Part shown: positions 1 through 3,577 of the stretch, one piece after another | Position numbering within the stretch: the first letter of the stretch is position 1 | How the letters are laid out: each line of letters begins with the position of its first letter | Source of the DNA: an uncultured Lachnospiraceae bacterium | Lineage (GTDB): Bacteria; Bacillota_A; Clostridia; Lachnospirales; Lachnospiraceae | Assembly: GCA_902795985.1 (NCBI GenBank) | Contig: CADBNG010000454.1 | Span: forward strand, 1 to 6,326 | Direction of reading: 5' to 3' | DNA length: 6,326 nucleotides | Made by a program: the position numbers and the translations under genes | The notes under the pieces: generated by a model | What the model saw: only the letters and a program-made list of their open reading frames with translations | Told to the model about the DNA's origin: nothing | Databases searched by the model: none

Positions 1-92
1 GCGACTACTGACGTACTCGCGCGGTCTTCACGCTCCTTTGGCTGATGCCGCCGGGAACGTACAGGCCCTTTGATCTGGCTGTGGCAGAATAA
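1..92. other. Unassigned upstream sequence
   Basis: No gene can be assigned here. All three plus-strand frames close early: one stops at 43-45, one at 71-73 and one at 90-92 after an earlier stop at 9-11. Any of these could be the C-terminal tail of a gene entering from the left. The frame ending at 92 carries the string YRPFDLAVAE, faintly like the RPFDL near the end of FtsY, the usual neighbour of ylxM. The stop at 9-11 and the lack of further similarity make that too weak to call. Confidence 0.3.
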
Positions 93-134
93 AGCAGAAA
101 GAATGGTAATGTGATTCTGCTGTAAAGTTTTTTT
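84..134 (+). terminator. Weak terminator-like hairpin before the ylxM promoter
   Basis: Two alternative 7-bp stems share one 3' arm: GCAGAAT (84-90) with ATTCTGC (114-120), or AGCAGAA (93-99) with TTCTGCT (115-121). Seven T residues follow at 128-134. The stem is poor in GC and about seven bases separate it from the T-run, so it is at best an inefficient terminator for an upstream gene. It could also be chance structure beside the promoter. Confidence 0.3.
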
Positions 135-136
135 AC

Positions 137-165
137 TTGACAGGTCGTTCCGCTTCGTGTAATAT
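137..165 (+). promoter_or_regulatory. Sigma-A-type promoter of the ylxM-ffh operon
   Basis: The -35 box is a perfect TTGACA at 137-142 and the -10 box is TAATAT at 160-165, five of six to consensus, with the optimal 17-bp spacer. Transcription should start around 171-173, only five to seven bases before the ylxM ATG at 178. No Shine-Dalgarno fits into so short a leader, so the transcript is predicted to be leaderless or nearly so. Confidence 0.85.
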
Positions 166-177
166 AGCACAAGTGTC

Positions 178-507
178 ATGGAACGATTTGTGAAAAATAC
201 CCTTTTATATGACTTTTACGGGGAGCTGCTCACCGAACACCAGCGGAAGATTTATGAATCCGTCGTTTTTGAGGATCTTTCACTGGCGGAGGCGGCGGAG
301 CAGGCCCGTATTTCGCGCCAGGGAGTACATGACATTATCCGGCGGTGCAACGCATCCATGGAGGACTTTGAACAGCGCCTTCATCTGATGGAACGCTTCC
401 TGCAGCTCAGGGAGAAAGCCGAAAGGATCCGAGCGGCGGCACAGAAAGAGCCGGCGGATCTGGAAACGGTGAGAAAAACCATCGACGAAATGCTGGAGGA
501 ATTGTAA
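178..507 (+). CDS. ylxM: YlxM-type helix-turn-helix protein, SRP-associated
   Basis: This is a 109-residue protein of the YlxM/p13 family (UPF0122), encoded next to ffh in many Firmicutes. In streptococci a homologue has been linked to SRP function, where it modulates the Ffh GTPase. Residues 34-57 read as a sigma-region-4-like helix-turn-helix, with SLAEAAEQARISRQGVHDII at its core, and the rest is charged, probably coiled-coil helix (about 60-109). The N-terminal LLYDFYGELLTEHQRKIYE matches the family pattern, and homologues start at about the same place, which supports ATG 178. No Shine-Dalgarno precedes that ATG. A GTG at 190 behind a weak GGA is an alternative that would lose four residues. 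The stop shares its last base with the ffh start. The tail after residue 88 seems somewhat longer than the Bacillus subtilis protein. The identity is firm; the exact function is less so. Confidence 0.9.
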   Translation: MERFVKNTLLYDFYGELLTEHQRKIYESVVFEDLSLAEAAEQARISRQGVHDIIRRCNASMEDFEQRLHLMERFLQLREKAERIRAAAQKEPADLETVRKTIDEMLEEL

Positions 508-1871
508 TGGCTTTTGAAAGCTTGACCGAAAAACTTCAGAATGTATTCAAAAAGCTGCGGGGCAAGGGACGGCTGACCGAAGAGGACGTCAAGTCCGCCA
601 TGAAGGAAGTCAAGATGGCCCTTCTTGAAGCGGACGTCAATTACAAAGTGGTCCGCCAGTTCACCAAATCCGTTCAGGAGAAAGCCGTCGGATCCGATGT
701 CCTGGAAGGCCTGAATCCCGGCCAGACCGTCATCAAACTGGTGAACGATGAACTGGTCGAGCTGATGGGATCGGAGAATACGGACATCGGCCTGAAACCT
801 TCCAACGAGGTCACGGTCATTATGATGGCCGGTCTGCAGGGCGCCGGAAAAACAACGACGACCGCGAAGCTCGCGTCCAAATTCCTCTCACAGGGGAGAA
901 AACCGCTTCTGGTAGCCTGCGACGTTTACCGTCCTGCCGCCATTACCCAGCTGGAGGTTAATGCGGCTAAAGTCGGAGTGGACGTTTTTTCCATGGGTGA
1001 TAAACAGTCCCCGGTGGATATCGCGAAAGCGGCTTATGAGCACGCGAAGGCCAAAGGATACAACGTCATGCTGATCGACACGGCCGGCCGGCTTCATATC
1101 GATGAAGACATGATGCGGGAGCTGGCGCAGATCCGGGAAGCGCTGACAGTGGACAAAACCATCCTTGTCGTGGACGCCATGACCGGTCAGGACGCTGTCA
1201 ACGTCTCCGAAGCCTTTGAGCGTGAAGTCGGGATCGACGGTGTGATCCTCACAAAACTGGACGGCGATTCCCGGGGCGGCGCGGCGCTTTCCATCCGGGC
1301 GGTCTGCGGCAAGCCGATCCTGTTCGTCGGAATGGGCGAGAAAGCCGAAGATCTGGAGCCGTTCTATCCGGACCGCATGGCTTCGCGTATTCTCGGAATG
1401 GGGGATGTCCTCAGCCTGATTGAAAAAGCGCAGGCCTCCGTGGATGAAGCCAAAGCGACGCAGCTGGCGGAAAAAATCAAAAAGGCTTCCTTTGACTTTA
1501 ATGATTATCTGGACAGCATGAGCCAGGTAAAGCAGATGGGCGGCATCAGCAGCATTCTGGGCATGCTGCCGGGCATGGGCGGAAAGGTGAAGGACATCGA
1601 CGCGATGATCGATGAAAAAGACCTGGCCCGGAAGGAAGCGATCGTTCAGTCGATGACCCCGAAAGAGCGGGCAAATCCGGATCTGATCAATCTTTCCCGG
1701 AAGCAGCGGATTGCCAAAGGCTGCGGCCTTTCGATGGACGAGGTCAACCGCTTCATCAAGCAGTTTGACCAGACCCGGAAAATGATGAAAAAAATGCCCG
1801 GCATGATGAAGGGCAAAGGCAAAAAAGGCATGATGGGCGGCTTCGGCGGCTTTGGCGGTTTCCCGTTTTAA
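507..1871 (+). CDS. ffh: Signal recognition particle GTPase Ffh (SRP54)
   Basis: Ffh is the protein subunit of bacterial SRP. It binds signal sequences of nascent membrane and secreted proteins together with the SRP RNA, and docks on FtsY at the membrane through GTP-dependent heterodimerisation. At 454 residues it has normal length. The N domain spans about 1-95. The G domain holds the P-loop GLQGAGKT (109-116), DVYRPAA (139-145), DTAGR (191-195), TKLD (249-252) and the closing GMGE (275-278). The M domain follows from about 325, with the methionine-rich finger region MGGISSILGMLPGMGG (344-359) and the RNA-binding helix SRKQRIAKGCG (397-407). The C-terminus is a basic Met/Lys stretch ending in Gly-Phe repeats (MMGGFGGFGGFPF). 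Translation is coupled to ylxM through the TAATG overlap, with GGAGGA at 495-500 six bases upstream. All catalytic motifs are intact. Confidence 0.98.
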   Translation: MAFESLTEKLQNVFKKLRGKGRLTEEDVKSAMKEVKMALLEADVNYKVVRQFTKSVQEKAVGSDVLEGLNPGQTVIKLVNDELVELMGSENTDIGLKPSNEVTVIMMAGLQGAGKTTTTAKLASKFLSQGRKPLLVACDVYRPAAITQLEVNAAKVGVDVFSMGDKQSPVDIAKAAYEHAKAKGYNVMLIDTAGRLHIDEDMMRELAQIREALTVDKTILVVDAMTGQDAVNVSEAFEREVGIDGVILTKLDGDSRGGAALSIRAVCGKPILFVGMGEKAEDLEPFYPDRMASRILGMGDVLSLIEKAQASVDEAKATQLAEKIKKASFDFNDYLDSMSQVKQMGGISSILGMLPGMGGKVKDIDAMIDEKDLARKEAIVQSMTPKERANPDLINLSRKQRIAKGCGLSMDEVNRFIKQFDQTRKMMKKMPGMMKGKGKKGMMGGFGGFGGFPF

Positions 1872-1885
1872 CCGGTTGTATTGGA

Positions 1886-1913
1886 ATGTCAGCATTCTGA
1901 ACATAAATATAAT
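1886..1913 (+). promoter_or_regulatory. Candidate internal promoter for rpsP
   Basis: The 68-nt gap after ffh contains a perfect -10 TATAAT at 1908-1913, preceded at a 16-bp spacing by ATGTCA (1886-1891), four of six to the -35 consensus. Initiation near 1920 would leave a short leader that still carries the GGAGGA (1925-1930) of rpsP. A small inverted repeat, GAATG (1884-1888) with CATTC (1893-1897), overlaps the -35 region. It would let ribosomal genes be expressed above the level of ffh. The -35 is weak, so this is tentative. Confidence 0.5.
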
Positions 1914-1939
1914 TCAATGATAATGGAGGAAAATTAGAA

Positions 1940-2185
1940 ATGGCTGTAAAAATTCGTCTGAAGAGAATGGGAAAGAAAAGATCTCCGTACTATCGTATTG
2001 TCGTCGCCGACGCAAGATCCCCGCGTGACGGCCGGTTTATCGAAGAGATCGGAAAGTATGATCCCAACCAGGAGCCGAGCGTTTTCTCGGTTGACGAAGA
2101 AGCTGCGAAGAAATGGCTGAACAACGGTGCCCAGCCCACAGAGACGGTCGCGAAGATCTTCAAGCTTGCAGGAATTGAAAAGTAA
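1940..2185 (+). CDS. rpsP: Small ribosomal subunit protein bS16
   Basis: bS16 is a 30S protein that binds 16S rRNA in the body of the subunit and is needed for its assembly. The 81-residue product has normal length. It shows the family signatures [20 protein letters not shown] at residues 3-22, the conserved block [19 protein letters not shown] directly after it, and the C-terminal [14 protein letters not shown]. The start is fixed by GGAGGA at 1925-1930, nine bases upstream of the ATG. It lies 68 nt after ffh with a possible promoter of its own, and 36 nt before khpA, so it probably shares transcripts with both sides. Nothing unusual is visible in it. Confidence 0.98.
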   Translation: MAVKIRLKRMGKKRSPYYRIVVADARSPRDGRFIEEIGKYDPNQEPSVFSVDEEAAKKWLNNGAQPTETVAKIFKLAGIEK

Positions 2186-2221
2186 CACGCCAATGCCTGC
2201 GCTGGCAGAAACGGAGTATAC

Positions 2222-2455
2222 ATGAAAGAATTAGTGGAATTTATCGCGCGTTCTTTGGTGGAAAACCCCGATGAAGTCGTTGTCACTGAACGAGAAGAAG
2301 AGGACGCCCTTGTCGTAGAACTGAAGGTCGCACCTTCGGATATGGGCAAGGTCATCGGGAAACAGGGACGTATCGCGAAATCGATCCGTGCTGTGGTCAA
2401 GGCTGCATCGACGGGCAGTGAGAAAAAAGTCAATGTGAAGATCATGGAAGAGTAA
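2222..2455 (+). CDS. khpA: KH-domain RNA-binding protein KhpA (YlqC family)
   Basis: This 77-residue protein consists of one KH domain. The GxxG loop that grips single-stranded RNA is GKQG at residues 46-49, in the context MGKVIGKQGRIAKSIRAVV. In other Firmicutes KhpA pairs with KhpB (Jag/EloR) as an RNA chaperone affecting cell elongation and division; that role is known from the family, not shown here. The start is supported by ACGGAG at 2211-2216, five bases upstream, and the length is typical. It lies between rpsP and rimM as in many Bacillota. The ylqD gene found between ylqC and rimM in B. subtilis is absent. The stop codon overlaps the rimM start by one base, giving translational coupling. 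Confidence 0.95.
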   Translation: MKELVEFIARSLVENPDEVVVTEREEEDALVVELKVAPSDMGKVIGKQGRIAKSIRAVVKAASTGSEKKVNVKIMEE

Positions 2456-2967
2456 TGGAACAGTATCTCAGGGTCGGAACGATTACCAATACGCATGCAT
2501 TAAAGGGGGAGGTCAAAGCCTTCCCCTCTACGGATGATATTCACCGTTTTTCCCTGCTGAAGGAAGTCTATCTAGACGAAAAACACGGGCGGCGCAAGCT
2601 GACGGTCCGTTCGGTCCGGTATTTCAAAAATATGGTCATCCTGGGTTTTGAGGGGATTGACCGGATCGAAGACGCGGAGAAAATCAAGGGCTGTGATATC
2701 TATGTGGACCGGAAGGATGCCGTTCCGCTGGAAGAAGGGGAGTATTATATCGGCGATCTTCTGGAAATGCAGGTCTTCGATGAAACGGGGAAACTGCTGG
2801 GGATCCTGACCGATGTCCTGCAGACCGGGGCGAATGACGTGTATATCGTCAAACCGGCGGAAGGAAAGGAAATCCTTATTCCGGCGATAGAGCAGTGCAT
2901 TCGCTCAGTGGATATCGAAAAGGGAATCATGACCGTGGAACTTCTTCCCGGCCTCCTGGATCTTTAA
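2455..2967 (+). CDS. rimM: Ribosome maturation factor RimM
   Basis: RimM binds the 30S head, through uS19 in studied homologues, and assists late 16S rRNA processing and 30S maturation. The 170-residue product has the usual two-part build. An N-terminal beta-barrel begins VGTITNTHALKGEVKAFPST at residues 7-26, with HAL where many members have HGL or HGI. A PRC-barrel from about 96 to 170 carries the motifs YYIGDLL, LTDVLQTGANDVYIV, EILIPAI and the terminal LLPGLLDL. The start is coupled to khpA by TAATG, with GGAAGAG (2446-2452) as ribosome-binding site. It is the last gene of the transcription unit: a strong terminator begins seven bases after the stop, where trmD would normally follow. Confidence 0.97.
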   Translation: MEQYLRVGTITNTHALKGEVKAFPSTDDIHRFSLLKEVYLDEKHGRRKLTVRSVRYFKNMVILGFEGIDRIEDAEKIKGCDIYVDRKDAVPLEEGEYYIGDLLEMQVFDETGKLLGILTDVLQTGANDVYIVKPAEGKEILIPAIEQCIRSVDIEKGIMTVELLPGLLDL

Positions 2968-2973
2968 CCGGAC

Positions 2974-3003
2974 AAAACAGATCCCGCGCGGGTCTGTTTT
3001 TTT
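2974..3003 (+). terminator. Intrinsic terminator after rimM
   Basis: AAAACAGATCC (2974-2984) pairs with GGGTCTGTTTT (2990-3000), giving 11 pairs including one G·T, around a five-base CGCGC loop. A run of seven T (2997-3003) overlaps the 3' arm. It ends the ylxM-ffh-rpsP-khpA-rimM unit. Confidence 0.93.
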
Positions 3004-3122
3004 GAATGTTCTGCAGGAGGGATTTCTGACGCACCGGTACAGACAGTCAGCCTGATGGAACTGCGCGTACAGATGAGCCAGGTTATTAACCAAAAAGTAA
3101 TGCAAAAAATAACCGGGAGGTG
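3004..3122. other. Spacer between the rimM terminator and the mini-ORF promoter
   Basis: No supported gene is present. One plus-strand frame is open from the terminator to TGA 3124-3126 and contains an ATG at 3055 (23 codons, starting MELRVQMSQV). It lacks a Shine-Dalgarno and runs into the next promoter. The AGGAGG-like run at 3015-3020 has no start codon at a suitable distance. The right-hand part holds the inverted repeats described separately. Confidence 0.5.
3081..3114. promoter_or_regulatory. Possible operator: GGTTATTAACC palindrome plus half-site
   Basis: GGTTATTAACC at 3081-3091 is a perfect 11-bp palindrome around a central T. A further copy of its right half, AATAACC, lies at 3108-3114, so GGTTATT (3081-3087) and AATAACC also form a 7-bp inverted repeat. 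The group ends nine bases before the -35 box at 3123. The position suits an activator or repressor acting on that promoter. No particular regulator can be named. Confidence 0.4.
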
Positions 3123-3151
3123 TTGACGGATCCGGTGAATTGTCGTACAAT
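3123..3151 (+). promoter_or_regulatory. Strong promoter of the mini-ORF transcript
   Basis: TTGACG (3123-3128) and TACAAT (3146-3151) are each five of six to the sigma-A consensus and are separated by exactly 17 bp. The predicted start is near 3158. It drives sequence that contains no normal gene before the terminator at 3382-3433. Confidence 0.8.
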
Positions 3152-3168
3152 TCAGGTAACAAAAGAAA

Positions 3169-3228
3169 AGGATTTAAACAAAAACACTTTCAAGTCGAAA
3201 TTAAAGAAAAAATGAAAGTGAAAATCCT
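3169..3228 (+). promoter_or_regulatory. Leader hairpin 1, upstream of first Shine-Dalgarno
   Basis: Two perfect 7-bp stems are nested: AGGATTT (3169-3175) with AAATCCT (3222-3228) outside, and CACTTTC (3185-3191) with GAAAGTG (3214-3220) inside. They are joined by a nine-base A-rich strand on one side and a single A on the other. The loop is 22 nt and A-rich. The structure ends two bases before the AAAGGAGGT at 3231, so it could keep that site exposed or protect the 5' end of the RNA. Confidence 0.5.
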
Positions 3229-3247
3229 GAAAAGGAGGTACGGTCCA

Positions 3248-3256
3248 ATGAAATAG
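3248..3256 (+). CDS. Two-codon minigene ATG-AAA-TAG with perfect Shine-Dalgarno
   Basis: AAAGGAGGT at 3231-3239 is fully complementary to the 16S rRNA tail and lies eight bases before ATG 3248. That start is followed by one lysine codon and TAG, so ribosomes loaded here would make only Met-Lys. The last base of the stop is the first paired base of hairpin 2. Two other readings exist. An in-frame ATG at 3212 would give the 14-residue MKVKILKRRYGPMK ending at the same stop, but it lacks a Shine-Dalgarno and lies against hairpin 1. Readthrough of TAG would give about 25 codons to TAA 3323-3325. Phage lambda bar minigenes show that such tiny ORFs can be translated and sequester tRNA as peptidyl-tRNA. 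Whether this one is translated is unproven. Confidence 0.4.
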   Translation: MK

Positions 3257-3335
3257 TTAGCTTCCACCTTAATTCCTGAATCTCGCAAGAGTTTATATAA
3301 ATGGATCTTGGAGAGAAAGTATTAAGGAAGTTAAC
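3256..3335 (+). promoter_or_regulatory. Leader hairpin 2, between the two mini-ORFs
   Basis: GTTAGCTT (3256-3263) pairs with AAGTTAAC (3328-3335), including one G·T, and after a three-base CCA bulge CCTTAAT (3267-3273) pairs with ATTAAGG (3321-3327), giving 15 pairs. A small inner hairpin, CTC-GCAA-GAG (3282-3291), has a GNRA-type loop. CCACCTT (3264-3270) could instead pair six of seven with the AAGGAGG of either Shine-Dalgarno, so two competing folds are conceivable. A ribosome on the upstream mini-ORF would cover the 5' arm. Confidence 0.5.
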
Positions 3336-3356
3336 AAAATAAAAGGAGGTTATACA

Positions 3357-3383
3357 GTGAAACTTCTGGAAATTCATTGGTAG
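3357..3383 (+). CDS. Eight-residue leader peptide MKLLEIHW
   Basis: AGGAGGT at 3344-3350 lies six bases before GTG 3357, which opens the eight codons MKLLEIHW and ends at TAG 3381-3383. The last two bases of the stop are the first two paired bases of the 13-bp terminator stem. A ribosome held at the stop would therefore cover most or all of its 5' arm and favour readthrough. The final sense codon is TGG (Trp). That recalls ribosome-controlled attenuators such as tnaC or the short leader ORFs of antibiotic-inducible resistance genes, but there is no sequence match to a known leader. Too short for similarity search; the call rests on the Shine-Dalgarno, spacing and placement. Confidence 0.45.
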   Translation: MKLLEIHW

Positions 3384-3433
3384 GGCTGTTCGTCAGAGAA
3401 GAAGATCGACGAACAGCCCTGAATTTTTGTTTT
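3382..3433 (+). terminator. Strong intrinsic terminator of the mini-ORF transcript
   Basis: AGGGCTGTTCGTC (3382-3394) and GACGAACAGCCCT (3408-3420) form a perfect 13-bp stem around a 13-base purine-rich loop. TTTTT (3424-3428), a G and TTTT (3430-3433) follow. No competing upstream antiterminator strand was found, so any readthrough would need a bound ribosome or protein. Confidence 0.9.
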
Positions 3434-3510
3434 ACTGTTATAACCGGATCTCATTTCGGATTCCGCATTCTGTTAAAACCCTGAAAAGTTAAACCACAAT
3501 CGCTCAAAGG

Positions 3511-3539
3511 TTGATGTTTTTTTCATTATCGGGTATTAT
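3511..3539 (+). promoter_or_regulatory. Promoter of the DUF975/CmpB-like membrane protein gene
   Basis: TTGATG (3511-3516) and TATTAT (3534-3539) are separated by 17 bp. Initiation near 3546 gives a leader of about 32 nt carrying GAGGG at 3566-3570. The gene can therefore be expressed without readthrough of the terminator at 3382-3433. Confidence 0.7.
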
Positions 3540-3577
3540 AAAGTGTCAAAAACAAATCATTCTTTGAGGGTGCAAAC

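Larger units (their letters stand above)
3158..3433 (+). ncRNA. Candidate leader or small RNA with tandem mini-ORF modules
   Basis: The region between a strong promoter and a strong terminator is A-rich and predicts a transcript of about 275 nt. It alternates hairpins with ribosome-binding sites: hairpin 1 (3169-3228), Shine-Dalgarno AAAGGAGGT (3231-3239), a two-codon ORF (3248-3256), hairpin 2 (3256-3335), Shine-Dalgarno AGGAGGT (3344-3350), an eight-codon ORF (3357-3383) and the terminator stem. Both ORFs begin Met-Lys and both end in TAG inside the foot of the next stem. I see no T-box, SRP RNA, 6S or tmRNA signature. It could be a translation-controlled attenuator for the gene at 3578, an independent dual-function RNA, or the remains of a small coding gene. 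The parts are seen directly; the function is inferred. Confidence 0.55.

Noticed and set aside
12..92. C-terminus of FtsY before ylxM
   Set aside because: Only an RPFDL-like string is seen, with a stop at 9-11 in the same frame; not enough to call a gene or pseudogene.
3055..3126. Plus-strand 23-codon ORF starting MELRVQMSQV
   Set aside because: It has no ribosome-binding site, runs across the operator-like repeats and ends in the -35 box of the next promoter.
3301..3342. Plus-strand 13-codon ORF MDLGEKVLRKLTK
   Set aside because: It has no proper Shine-Dalgarno, lies inside hairpin 2 and ends in the second ribosome-binding region; probably chance.
3158..3433. T-box or amino-acid riboswitch
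   Set aside because: No T-box-like AGGGTGG sequence or antiterminator strand complementary to the terminator was found, and the downstream gene is not an amino-acid or tRNA-charging gene.
3129..3450. 8-bp inverted repeat GATCCGGT (3129-3136) / ACCGGATC (3443-3450) flanking the mini-ORF unit, as possible mobile-element ends
   Set aside because: A match of this length is expected by chance in about 600 bases, the pairing does not extend, and there is no target duplication or transposase.
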